A stretch of DNA of 64,000 nucleotides, from assembly GCA_017860455.1 (NCBI GenBank), contig JAGDMF010000005.1:1-64000 (forward strand). The letters are read 5' to 3'. The number at the start of each line of letters is the position of its first letter. Within the stretch, counting starts at the first letter, position 1. This document shows positions 1 to 9,019 of the stretch, in pieces. The notes below the pieces were generated by a model. The model ran no database searches, was not told where the DNA came from, and worked only from the letters and a program-made list of their open reading frames with translations. The translations under genes were made by a program, and so were the position numbers. This stretch comes from Bacteroidota bacterium. Lineage in GTDB: Bacteria > Bacteroidota > Bacteroidia > Bacteroidales > WCHB1-69.

Positions 1-44
1 CTTTGGCGCATCAATTGATAAAATAATTATAAAACCTTTATAAT

Positions 45-1664
45 ATGAAAAACAGATCCTTTTTAACAACAACTTTATTTTTAGTCGTTTTTACTTCAAC
101 ATTTGTTGTAAAAGCTCAAGTGCCTCCTGGAATTGTACCAGCTAATGGAATTCCTGTTCTTGTTCCGGCAACAGTAGGTGAATTGAATACCCCAAATAGC
201 TATTGTCAGCTTTCTTATGGCACTTCGGGATTAACTCGATCAATTACAAGTTGTGACACTTTAACATTAGCTGGTCATCAGTTGGGTTCAATAGCTAATT
301 CTCATGTTATAATTACAACACCATGTTATGATTCACTTGCTTGTAATGCGGTGCTTTCAGGGCCTTTTTTAGCTACTATGCCAGAAATTTCATATTGGGA
401 TACTCTAAATTATGGACCTCTAAGAGTGATGAAACTTGGAGATCAAAATCCTGGACCAGATCCATTCGCAAGCGTAGCAGCTACATACTATTTCACTCCA
501 ACTGAAGAGGAAAATTTCCTATTATTATGGATCTCATTTGTCACTCAAGTATCACTATATCATGATAAAAGTGAAAATGGATTATTTAGAGTAGAAATGA
601 CAGATATAAATGGTAATTATGTGACAGGAAATTATTACACAAGTACTTTTTATATAATTCCAGAATCAGACGCTGATCCAATATTACATCCTTGCTGTCA
701 AGCTCAATATATAAGATTTAATTGCCCTTCAATTCAGACAAATCCTCCTCTAAATTCCCCAAAAATGTGGGTAAATTGGAAACAACTGACATTTGATCTT
801 AGCCCATATATAGGTCAGACTGTAAAGTTAAGGATTATTTCTTCAGAATGTATTTATAATGCACATTATACATATGGTTATTTTACTGGGTTCGGAGTAA
901 ATGGGAATCTGGATGTACAATCTTGCTCTTCTGATAGTACTTCAATTAAAGCTCCGGTAGGTTTTAATAATTATGAATGGTATGTGAATGATGTTTATAT
1001 TCCTGCCTATGATAGTTTACAAATGATCACTCTATTAAGGAATACAAGTGACACCACCTTTAAATGTAAAGTTGTTTCTGAAACAGGAGATACTTTTCAG
1101 TTTGAAAAAACGATTCATTATTATGCTTCAAATCCCGATTTTAGCTGGCAGCAAGAAATCGAAGATGATTTATTAAAAGTTCAATTTATCAATGCCAGTA
1201 CTTTATTAAATAATACTAACAATGACAGTGTTGTGGAGAATATTGATAGTCTCCTTTGGGATTTTGGTGATGGAACTACTTCATCTGAGATGAATCCAAT
1301 TCATTACTATTCAGAATTAGGTCCATTTGCAGTAACTCTAAAAATCTTTTACAATAATGGTTTGTGTAGCGATGAGATTAGTACACAGGTTTTATTATCC
1401 GGTAATTCTCTATTTGAAGCTCATAAAGAATCAATTTCATGTAAAGCGTATCCAAATCCATTTAATGAAGAGATCATTCTGGAGGTTCACAATTCAAATG
1501 AAATAGTTCCTTTTGAAATCAGTAATCTTTTAGGGCAGGTAGTTTACCAGGGACAAATGAATCACCAAATCAAAGTACGTACTCAATATTTTAAACCAGG
1601 AGTCTATATTGTTAAGTTTTTGATTGGGAATCAAACATTTTATACAAAACTGGTGAAGGAATAA
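45..1664 (+). CDS. T9SS-exported surface protein with PKD-like domain
   Basis: Predicted secreted protein of 539 aa. An N-terminal signal peptide (hydrophobic stretch ending near VVKAQ, residue 25) is followed by a large beta-sandwich-like region rich in Cys and Tyr. Residues ~375-450 form a PKD-like domain (LLWDFGDGTTSS). Residues ~463-539 form a type IX secretion system type-A sorting domain, recognisable by KAYPNPF, ISNLLGQVVY and KPGVYIVK. Proteins of this kind cross the outer membrane by T9SS and are attached to the surface or released, with the sorting domain removed. No catalytic motif was recognised, so its role (adhesion, binding) is unknown. The gene is not tightly linked to its neighbours and is followed at once by an 8-bp tandem repeat. 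T9SS assignment is firm; function is open. Confidence 0.85.
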   Translation: MKNRSFLTTTLFLVVFTSTFVVKAQVPPGIVPANGIPVLVPATVGELNTPNSYCQLSYGTSGLTRSITSCDTLTLAGHQLGSIANSHVIITTPCYDSLACNAVLSGPFLATMPEISYWDTLNYGPLRVMKLGDQNPGPDPFASVAATYYFTPTEEENFLLLWISFVTQVSLYHDKSENGLFRVEMTDINGNYVTGNYYTSTFYIIPESDADPILHPCCQAQYIRFNCPSIQTNPPLNSPKMWVNWKQLTFDLSPYIGQTVKLRIISSECIYNAHYTYGYFTGFGVNGNLDVQSCSSDSTSIKAPVGFNNYEWYVNDVYIPAYDSLQMITLLRNTSDTTFKCKVVSETGDTFQFEKTIHYYASNPDFSWQQEIEDDLLKVQFINASTLLNNTNNDSVVENIDSLLWDFGDGTTSSEMNPIHYYSELGPFAVTLKIFYNNGLCSDEISTQVLLSGNSLFEAHKESISCKAYPNPFNEEIILEVHNSNEIVPFEISNLLGQVVYQGQMNHQIKVRTQYFKPGVYIVKFLIGNQTFYTKLVKE

Positions 1665-1670
1665 TAGATA

Positions 1671-1752
1671 ATGTGCTAATGTGCTAATGTGCTAATGTGC
1701 TAATGTGCTAATATGCTAATGTGCTAATATGCTAATGTGCTAATGTGCTAAT
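1671..1752. repeat. 8-bp tandem repeat (ATGTGCTA)x10
   Basis: Ten copies of ATGTGCTA, two of them ATATGCTA, fill the whole gap between the stop codon of the T9SS protein gene and the stop codon of the convergent radical SAM gene. The related word ATGTGCTC appears near 45.63 kb. Confidence 0.95.
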
Positions 1753-1754
1753 TG

Positions 1755-2735
1755 TTAATTTGATAATTGTTTAAAAATCACTTTTTGAAAGCGTTGTTCC
1801 AACATTTTCCGGTTTTTGCTTTGATATCCGATGGCATAGTTGATTTCTGATTTTGGAACTTCAATAATAAAAGTGTCTGAATGGTTGTTTTCTGATAATT
1901 TGAGCAACTTCTCTTTCCATATTTCAGTAAGGACCAACTCCTTAAATGAAACATGAAAGGGACCTGCCACTAAGGTGTCCCGGTTGATAAACCCTTCTGA
2001 AGGATGGAGCCCAATTCTCAAAATTTGAACTTGATGGTTTTCAAAAAGGGTAAATAATGGAGCCACCCAATCAATAGCCTGATCTAATGTTAACGGTGTG
2101 TATTCTCCTTTAAAATAGGCTGTTTCCAAATCAGTATCTTTAATCACAAGAGTTGGATAGATTCGGGTATAATGTGCTTTTAAACTTACAATTTTCTGAG
2201 CGGTTTCAAACGATTTTTCCTTTGAATCTCCAAGAAGTCCAACCATCATTTGTAAGCCTAATTCAAAACCGTTTTGCAGGATGAGGTGGGAACTTTTCTC
2301 AACATCCTCCACGGTATGTCCTCTTCTGGTTAATTGCAGAACCTGCGGATCTAAACTCTGAGCTCCCAGTTCTATAAGCTTTACATGATGTAACTTCAGC
2401 AAATCTAAAATTTCCTGATTGATATAATCTGGGCGTGTAGAAAGTTGAACAGAATCTACCTGTCTCGATTCTATAAACGGTGAGACCACTTCTAAGTAGC
2501 GTTGTTGTTCCGAAATCGGTAATCCGGTGAAACTGCCTCCAAAAAAGGCCGCCTTTATTTCTATATCCGGATTATTGGGGGGAATGGTTGCAAGGTATTG
2601 CTGAATAACAGAAACCACCTCATCCGGAGTGGGAGAGGTGGCTTTTTGGGTAATATTATACTGGTTACAGTAAGTGCAGCGAAATGGACAAGCTGATTCA
2701 GGAATAAAGATCGGTATTGTGTAATGAGTTTTCAA
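1755..2735 (-). CDS. radical SAM protein with Elp3-like core
   Basis: A 326-aa radical SAM enzyme. The iron-sulfur cluster motif CPFRCTYC (CxxxCxxC) lies near residue 16. FFGGSFTGL and the stretch ELGAQSLDPQVL are typical of the Elp3/HemN-like branch. The C-terminal part (GFINRDTLVAGPFHVSFKEL) resembles the C-terminal domain of bacterial Elp3-like radical SAM proteins. It is expected to bind [4Fe-4S] and S-adenosylmethionine; the substrate cannot be read from sequence. It sits 8 bases downstream of atpC and is probably co-transcribed with atpD-atpC, but nothing ties it functionally to ATP synthase. Confidence 0.8.
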   Translation of the reverse strand: MKTHYTIPIFIPESACPFRCTYCNQYNITQKATSPTPDEVVSVIQQYLATIPPNNPDIEIKAAFFGGSFTGLPISEQQRYLEVVSPFIESRQVDSVQLSTRPDYINQEILDLLKLHHVKLIELGAQSLDPQVLQLTRRGHTVEDVEKSSHLILQNGFELGLQMMVGLLGDSKEKSFETAQKIVSLKAHYTRIYPTLVIKDTDLETAYFKGEYTPLTLDQAIDWVAPLFTLFENHQVQILRIGLHPSEGFINRDTLVAGPFHVSFKELVLTEIWKEKLLKLSENNHSDTFIIEVPKSEINYAIGYQSKNRKMLEQRFQKVIFKQLSN

Positions 2736-2743
2736 TGAACAAA

Positions 2744-2977
2744 TTACTCGGCTAATACCAATACTTTATTAAATTTAACTTCCACAACACCACCATTAAT
2801 TTCAAAAAATTGAATTCCGGAAGGAGTTTCGGCTTTAATTTTTCCTTTTTTCAAGCCGGCAATCATGGGGGCATGTCTATCTAAAACTGCAAATAAGCCA
2901 TCCAACCCGGGGAATAGGATAGCAGATGCTTCGCCAAGATAGATCTCTTTGTCTGGGGTAAGAATTTCGAGTAACAT
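2744..2977 (-). CDS. atpC: F1Fo ATP synthase epsilon subunit
   Basis: Epsilon subunit of the F1 part of ATP synthase, coupling rotation of the central stalk to catalysis. At 77 aa it contains only the N-terminal beta-sandwich domain (LLEILTPDKEIYLGEA, LDRHAPMIAGLKKGKI). The C-terminal helical hairpin that inhibits ATP hydrolysis in other bacteria is absent, which is common in Bacteroidota. It starts 5 bases after the atpD stop. The other ATP synthase genes are not in this window, so the operon is split. Confidence 0.93.
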   Translation of the reverse strand: MLLEILTPDKEIYLGEASAILFPGLDGLFAVLDRHAPMIAGLKKGKIKAETPSGIQFFEINGGVVEVKFNKVLVLAE

Positions 2978-2982
2978 AGTGT

Positions 2983-4503
<1,521 letters not shown>

Positions 4504-4530
4504 TTATATTATTCAAATTTTTACGAGCCG

Positions 4531-4538
4531 CAAAAATA
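4531..4538 (-). promoter_or_regulatory. -7 promoter element for atpD
   Basis: TATTTTTG on the minus strand, matching the Bacteroidota -7 consensus TAnnTTTG, 43 bases before the atpD start. No TTTG box is seen 19-22 bases upstream. Confidence 0.55.
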
Positions 4539-4593
4539 GTATTTTTTATCAGATTTTTGAGGTCAAAATAAAAAAATATTTAAAAAAAACAAC

Positions 4594-4627
4594 AAAAAAA
4601 GAGGAGATGATTCCCCTCTTATTTTTT
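4594..4627 (-). terminator. terminator downstream of rpmH
   Basis: Arms 4599-4604 (AAGAGG) and 4615-4620 (CCTCTT) can pair on the minus strand and are followed there by a run of seven T. It lies 22 bases after the rpmH stop codon. Confidence 0.7.
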
Positions 4628-4649
4628 TATCGTAAAAAAACAAAGAATA

Positions 4650-4808
4650 CTACTTTTTGCCGAACCCTTCGTCAGAAACTGTTAATTTTTTTCTGCCTTT
4701 TGCTCTTCTAGCAGCTAAAACTCTACGTCCATTAGCAGTAGCCATTCTTTCTCTAAACCCGTGTTTGTTTTTACGTCTTCTGTTCGAAGGTTGATAAGTT
4801 CTTTTCAT
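4650..4808 (-). CDS. rpmH: 50S ribosomal protein L34
   Basis: A 52-aa protein starting [18 protein letters not shown] and ending DEGFGKK, the standard sequence of bL34, with strongly basic composition ([16 protein letters not shown]). It is a structural component of the large ribosomal subunit. In many bacteria rpmH neighbours rnpA and dnaA at the origin; neither is here. The gene is monocistronic by context: a canonical promoter directly upstream and a terminator directly downstream. Confidence 0.97.
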   Translation of the reverse strand: MKRTYQPSNRRRKNKHGFRERMATANGRRVLAARRAKGRKKLTVSDEGFGKK

Positions 4809-4849
4809 TGCCGTATAATGTTATTATTTTTTCTAATTTTTTAGGGCTG

Positions 4850-4880
4850 CAAAGATACAACTTTTTTTTATATTTCCAAA
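4850..4880 (-). promoter_or_regulatory. canonical Bacteroidota promoter for rpmH
   Basis: Minus strand: TTTG (4880-4877), 19 bases, then TATCTTTG (4857-4850). This fits the -33/-7 consensus of the Bacteroidota primary sigma factor exactly. The -33 box lies inside the last codons of trmH, so rpmH has its own promoter at the end of the upstream gene. Confidence 0.85.
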
Positions 4881-5566
4881 TTATTTTCAGATAAAAATTT
4901 AGAAATGATCAGTTCTGGCATTTTTATTGATTTTTGTAGCCATTCGAGATACAAATTTTCTTTTTCCTCTTCTGATAATTTCCAGTTTAGATCAGATTTT
5001 CGCAATTTTTCAATGAAAAAATTGGTCATTATAGCAACAGAATTGGAAATATTGAAGCTGGTGGTGAACCCATACATAGGAATTTTAACGGAACAATCAG
5101 CCAGTTGAATAGCTTCATCAGTTAATCCTTTTAATTCTGTTCCAAATAATAATGCAATCGGCTTATCTATCGGAAAATCTTCCAGAAAACAGCTATCATC
5201 ACCCGGTAGTGTAGCAGCTACCCTGTACCCTTTCTCTTGAAGTCCTAGAATGCAGTCCGCAATATTATGATCTGAAGCGGGATAAAAGTGTTTGTCAATC
5301 CACTTATCTGATCCCATTGATATGGCAGTGTGAATAAAAAAATCGTTTTCCCCTTCAATAACATGAATATCCTGTAATCCCAAACATTCACAAGTACGCA
5401 TTACAGCACTGATATTTTGTGTTTGAAACAAATCTTCAATCACTACAGTTAAATAGCGGGTTCTGTTATTCAATACCTCGATTATCCTTTGATTTCTTTC
5501 ATCAGTGAGGAAAGTTGTTAAATATTCTGAAACTTTACGTCGTGTCTCTTTATTGTTTATTTTCAT
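4868..5566 (-). CDS. trmH: TrmH-family tRNA/rRNA 2'-O-methyltransferase
   Basis: SPOUT-class RNA ribose methyltransferase, 232 aa. The three SpoU motifs are visible: NISAVMRTCECLGLQDIHVIE, IALLFGTELKGLTDEAI and IPMYGFTTSFNISNSVAIM. Length and motif 3 favour TrmH, which methylates the 2'-O of G18 in tRNA using SAM, over the longer RlmB. The N-terminal extension before motif 1 (~45 aa) and the C-terminal helical tail also fit TrmH. Its 3' end carries the -33 box of the rpmH promoter. The exact RNA target is inferred from family only. Confidence 0.85.
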   Translation of the reverse strand: MKINNKETRRKVSEYLTTFLTDERNQRIIEVLNNRTRYLTVVIEDLFQTQNISAVMRTCECLGLQDIHVIEGENDFFIHTAISMGSDKWIDKHFYPASDHNIADCILGLQEKGYRVAATLPGDDSCFLEDFPIDKPIALLFGTELKGLTDEAIQLADCSVKIPMYGFTTSFNISNSVAIMTNFFIEKLRKSDLNWKLSEEEKENLYLEWLQKSIKMPELIISKFLSENNLEI

Positions 5567-5580
5567 AATGTATAATTCAT

Positions 5581-5607
5581 AAAAAAAGCCCTGACAGGGC
5601 TTTTTTT
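5581..5607 (-). terminator. bidirectional-looking terminator after HU gene
   Basis: Perfect hairpin: a run of seven A, then GCCCT, loop GAC, AGGGC and seven T. Arms are 12 bp including the A/T runs. It lies 22 bases after the HU stop codon and just before trmH, so it ends the HU transcript. Confidence 0.9.
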
Positions 5608-5629
5608 ATTTCTTTAATCCGGGTATAAA

Positions 5630-5899
5630 TTAGATTGTACCGGTTAGTTCAGTGCCTGGTTTGAATTTGATCACATTTTTAGCAGGAATGTCCATCTCTT
5701 TTTTAGTTTGAGGATTACGTCCTTTTCTTGCAGCACGTTTAACAACTGCAAATGTTCCAAAACCAACTAAAGAAACTTTTTCACCTTTGGTTAAAGCTTC
5801 AGTTGTAGCGCATACAAATGCATCTAAAGCTATCTTAGCTTGAACTTTAGTAAATCCAGCTTTTTCAGCTATTGAACTAATTAATTCTGCTTTGTTCAT
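5630..5899 (-). CDS. hup: HU-family DNA-binding protein
   Basis: Histone-like nucleoid protein of 89 aa, normal length for HU. It begins MNKAELISSIAEKAG and contains the DNA-binding arm signature GFGTFAVVKRAARKGRNPQTKKEM and the closing NVIKFKPG. It binds and bends DNA non-specifically as a dimer. It is flanked by its own promoter element and a strong terminator, so it is probably expressed alone and highly. Confidence 0.95.
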   Translation of the reverse strand: MNKAELISSIAEKAGFTKVQAKIALDAFVCATTEALTKGEKVSLVGFGTFAVVKRAARKGRNPQTKKEMDIPAKNVIKFKPGTELTGTI

Positions 5900-5940
5900 T
5901 TGATTAGATTTAATGGTTAATAAAATAATTTCAACGACTG

Positions 5941-5974
5941 CAAATTTAAAAAATATTTAATGAAATATCTCAAA
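5941..5974 (-). promoter_or_regulatory. promoter for HU gene
   Basis: Minus strand TAAATTTG at 5948-5941 matches TAnnTTTG. TTTG at 5974-5971 lies 22 bases upstream, slightly wider than the usual 19-21. Confidence 0.6.
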
Positions 5975-6040
5975 AAAACGGAAATGTTGATAAACAGTTT
6001 AATTGTTGATAAAAAACCTAAAAATGGGCAAAAAAATACA

Positions 6041-6994
6041 CTAAAATAATTTTAAAGTGTAATTGGAGTTTCTGAATCCTGCTAAAAATGGGGTAATTTG
6101 CATTTTACTTTTGCCCTGAAGTTGCAATTCTAGTAGAGAAATTTGATAATCAGAGCAACAAATGGAAAGAAAAGTTTTATGATCAGTCAAAATTGTACCG
6201 GGTTCATAGTCACTTTTTTGTTTTAAAATCACTGCTTTAAAACATTTTAAAACCAGAATTTCGCCTGAAATAGTTTGAATATGAGTATAAGCTCCGGGGT
6301 ATGGCGACAATCCTCTGATACAATTAAAAACTGTTTGAGCGGGTAAATTCCAGTTGATTTGGGTGTTTTCTTTATTTAATTTAGGAGCTAATTTTAAATC
6401 AGCATTTTCAAAATGAGTTTGAGGTTTGATAAAAATGTTTTTGTTTTCAATGGCATCAACGGTTTCCAAAGCTAACTGAGCTCCTAATTTCTTTAGTTTA
6501 TCGTAGACAATCCCTGTGTCATCAGTTTCAGAAACAGGTAATTCTATACAATCGATGATATCTCCTTTATCAATTTCAAGATTAAGGAAAAATGAGGTGA
6601 CTCCTGTTTTGGTTTCTCCATTGATCACAGCCCAATGGATAGGAGCAGCACCCCGGTATTGAGGAAGTAAAGATGCGTGAATATTGAAAGTCCCGTGAGG
6701 AGGCATTGAAAAAACCTCTTTAGGAAGCATTCTAAATGCAACTACAACAAAGAGATCAGCTTCTAATTTCTTTAATTGATCTAAAAAATCAGGATCTTTT
6801 AGCTTATCAGGTTGTAAAACAGGAATTTGATGATCTAAAGCATATTGTTTAACTTCAGAATATTGTAATTTCAAGCCTCTTCCCGCCGGTTTATCAGGTG
6901 CTGTTACAACAGCTTTAACTGAATGTTTGGAATGGTAAAGAACATCTAAAGTTGCCACAGCAAATTCAGGTGTTCCCAGAAAAACGATATTCAT
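6041..6994 (-). CDS. fmt: methionyl-tRNA formyltransferase
   Basis: Transfers the formyl group from 10-formyl-tetrahydrofolate to Met-tRNAfMet so that translation can start. At 317 aa it is full length. N-terminal formyltransferase domain: MNIVFLGTPEFAV, then the catalytic region with NIHASLLPQYRGAAPI and TGVTSFF. The C-terminal OB-like tRNA-binding domain covers residues ~205-315. Its start overlaps the ribH stop by one base, so it is the last gene of the TPR protein-ribH-fmt operon. Confidence 0.96.
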   Translation of the reverse strand: MNIVFLGTPEFAVATLDVLYHSKHSVKAVVTAPDKPAGRGLKLQYSEVKQYALDHQIPVLQPDKLKDPDFLDQLKKLEADLFVVVAFRMLPKEVFSMPPHGTFNIHASLLPQYRGAAPIHWAVINGETKTGVTSFFLNLEIDKGDIIDCIELPVSETDDTGIVYDKLKKLGAQLALETVDAIENKNIFIKPQTHFENADLKLAPKLNKENTQINWNLPAQTVFNCIRGLSPYPGAYTHIQTISGEILVLKCFKAVILKQKSDYEPGTILTDHKTFLSICCSDYQISLLELQLQGKSKMQITPFLAGFRNSNYTLKLF

Positions 6995-7479
6995 TATTTT
7001 AACTTTCGTTGAAGCTCAATCATTTTTAAAACAGTATAAGCGGCTTCCACTCCTTTATTACCATGTTTTCCACCGGAACGATCTAATGCTTGTTCTAATG
7101 TATCACAGGTTAATACTCCAAAAATGACAGGAGAACCGTAGTCTAAACCAACTTTCATTGCACCTGATGCAACAGCTTGTGAAATGAACTCAAAATGTCT
7201 GGTTTCTCCCTGAATAACACAACCTAAACAGATTACACCATCCAATTCTTCGTCGGCATCAAAAAGCATGGCTGCCCCAAGGGGTAGTTCAAAACTTCCG
7301 GGTACTGAATGAACCGCAATATTTTGCTCTGAAACGCCATATTCTAAAAGAGATGAAATGGCACCATCTTTAAGAGCATCCGTTACAGCAGGATTCCATT
7401 CACTTACAACAATTCCAACTTTATACTTTCCAGCTTTTGGAAAAGTTCCGGAGTGTTCAGAAAGATTTGTTTTTTTCAT
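6994..7479 (-). CDS. ribH: 6,7-dimethyl-8-ribityllumazine synthase
   Basis: Penultimate enzyme of riboflavin synthesis, joining 5-amino-6-ribitylaminouracil and 3,4-dihydroxybutanone phosphate. 161 aa, typical length. Conserved segments VSEWNPAVTDALKDGA, SVPGSFELPLGA and CVIQGETRHFEFI (with the catalytic His) are present, as is the ending GGKHGNKGVEAA. No other rib genes are nearby. It is tightly packed between the TPR protein gene and fmt, sharing one base with each. Confidence 0.97.
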   Translation of the reverse strand: MKKTNLSEHSGTFPKAGKYKVGIVVSEWNPAVTDALKDGAISSLLEYGVSEQNIAVHSVPGSFELPLGAAMLFDADEELDGVICLGCVIQGETRHFEFISQAVASGAMKVGLDYGSPVIFGVLTCDTLEQALDRSGGKHGNKGVEAAYTVLKMIELQRKLK

Positions 7480-8186
7480 TATTTGCCTAGTTTTGCAGCA
7501 ACTCTGTCAGCAAATCTATCTAATCCCATATTTTGATATTGATCATAAAAATCTTTTTCAATGAGAGTATAGATATCTAAAGCTTTTTGCCATTGTTCTT
7601 CTCTTTCGTACATTTGAGCTAATTTGAACTGATTGGCAGGAGTAAAATAAGGATCATCATTACCATCAATTGATTTTTCATAATAAGAGATCGCTTTTTT
7701 AGTATCACCCATATCATCATAAATATCACCAATTACAGCTTGACATGCGAACCAAAGGGCATCTTCTTTGTGTTTATATTTTTTCAAATAAACAAGAGCT
7801 TCATCAGGTTGGTTTAATTTTAAATAGCATAATCCGGCGTAATAGTTAGCTGTATTAGCAGTTTTGGTCAAACTATATGATTTTGCAATGGCAAGAAATC
7901 CATCCATTTCATCATCACCTTCTAATGCAAGTTGAATAGAAAGCGAGTCCCCCATTAATAATTTATCAATTGGTTTCAAAATAAGCATAGATGCTTTTTC
8001 AGTTTGGGGAGTCAAATAAAATCGGTTAAATGCGATAAGGCTTATAACAATAAGCAAAATACCGATCACAACACCGTAAACAATTTTGTTGTATTTATTG
8101 AAAAACACAATGGTTTTAGAAATAAAATTTTCTTTTGCGGGTGTTCCACTTTCCTTTTTTGCACCTATTTTTTCTTTGTTTGTCAT
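7479..8186 (-). CDS. membrane-anchored TPR protein
   Basis: A 235-aa protein with one transmembrane segment (residues ~36-54, IVYGVVIGILLIVISLIAF) after a cytoplasmic Lys-rich N-terminus. The remaining part carries tetratricopeptide repeats, for example YYAGLCYLKLNQPDEALVYLKKY and AISYYEKSIDG. It probably faces the periplasm as a protein-interaction scaffold, similar in layout to YfgM, but orthology is not shown. It is first in the operon with ribH and fmt, with a -7 promoter element ~30 bases upstream. Confidence 0.8.
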   Translation of the reverse strand: MTNKEKIGAKKESGTPAKENFISKTIVFFNKYNKIVYGVVIGILLIVISLIAFNRFYLTPQTEKASMLILKPIDKLLMGDSLSIQLALEGDDEMDGFLAIAKSYSLTKTANTANYYAGLCYLKLNQPDEALVYLKKYKHKEDALWFACQAVIGDIYDDMGDTKKAISYYEKSIDGNDDPYFTPANQFKLAQMYEREEQWQKALDIYTLIEKDFYDQYQNMGLDRFADRVAAKLGK

Positions 8187-8215
8187 ATTAAATTGTATTT
8201 TAATTTTTCGAGCGG

Positions 8216-8223
8216 CAAAAATA
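8216..8223 (-). promoter_or_regulatory. -7 promoter element for TPR protein-ribH-fmt
   Basis: TATTTTTG on the minus strand, 30 bases before the start codon. No convincing -33 box. Confidence 0.55.
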
Positions 8224-8284
8224 ACAATAATTTTCTTATGTTTGAACTCTTTGGTTAGAAAAAAATCAATTAATAAGTTGATTA

Positions 8285-9007
8285 TTAATTCTTATCTTTT
8301 ATTGAGCGGTTTAATTCGAATAAAACCTGATTGGTAATCTCTTTGGAAGGATCTGCATGAATAAGAAAAGGACTATTGGATTGATAGGTTAATACAAATG
8401 AAGCATTTCTTTGAATGTTAATCCTTTTTACTACAACCTGAAGAGAATCGTACAATTGCAAAAGCGCATTGGCTTGTTTGGTTTGAAGATTATTAAACAC
8501 ATTTTCTTTTTCTGCTTCTAATTGAGCATATTCTTGTTGTAATAAATTTTGAGCGTTTTGAATTTGAATTTGTGTTAAAACTCCTTTGGAATAATTTTCT
8601 TCAAATTGTGCATATTTTTGTTTAAAGGCCTGCTCTTTGTTTTGGAAAATGAGTTCTTGTCTTTTTGTTTCTGCATCTATCTCTTTTTTCAATTGATCTA
8701 CTAATTTATAATTTTCATTAATGGTATCCAAATTGATGTATACGATCTCTCCTGATCCGGGTTTCCCTTCAAATACTTTTGGAACAAAAACTTCAGGTTT
8801 TGGTGTTAAAAAATGTAAAACATATAATACAATTACAGCAATAGTAATGATAGTGTAAAATCCAATCTGAAACCAGTTCTTTTTATTTTTAATCGGTTTA
8901 TTTTCACAAGCATTTGTGCTTTCTTCTTGTAATTCAACAGTTTCCATTTTTTCTGTTTCAATAGTTTCAATTGTTTCGTTTGTTGTGTTGTTGTCCATTT
9001 CGTTCAT
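8285..9007 (-). CDS. OmpH/Skp-like membrane-anchored coiled-coil protein
   Basis: A 240-aa protein: acidic Thr/Glu-rich N-terminus (~45 aa), one transmembrane helix (residues ~46-66), then an OmpH-like domain starting EIVYINLDTINENYKLVDQLKKEID with a long Gln/Glu-rich coiled coil. The Skp/OmpH family binds unfolded outer-membrane proteins in the periplasm as tentacle-shaped trimers. Unlike Skp this protein is anchored in the inner membrane rather than soluble. A second Met three codons in could be the start. It lies 12 bases downstream of the acyl ligase fusion gene and probably shares its transcript. Confidence 0.75.
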   Translation of the reverse strand: MNEMDNNTTNETIETIETEKMETVELQEESTNACENKPIKNKKNWFQIGFYTIITIAVIVLYVLHFLTPKPEVFVPKVFEGKPGSGEIVYINLDTINENYKLVDQLKKEIDAETKRQELIFQNKEQAFKQKYAQFEENYSKGVLTQIQIQNAQNLLQQEYAQLEAEKENVFNNLQTKQANALLQLYDSLQVVVKRINIQRNASFVLTYQSNSPFLIHADPSKEITNQVLFELNRSIKDKN

Positions 9008-9019
9008 TTTATTTTCTTT

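Noticed and set aside
4650-4880. Replication origin next to rpmH
   Set aside because: No dnaA, rnpA or DnaA-box cluster nearby; rpmH alone is not enough.
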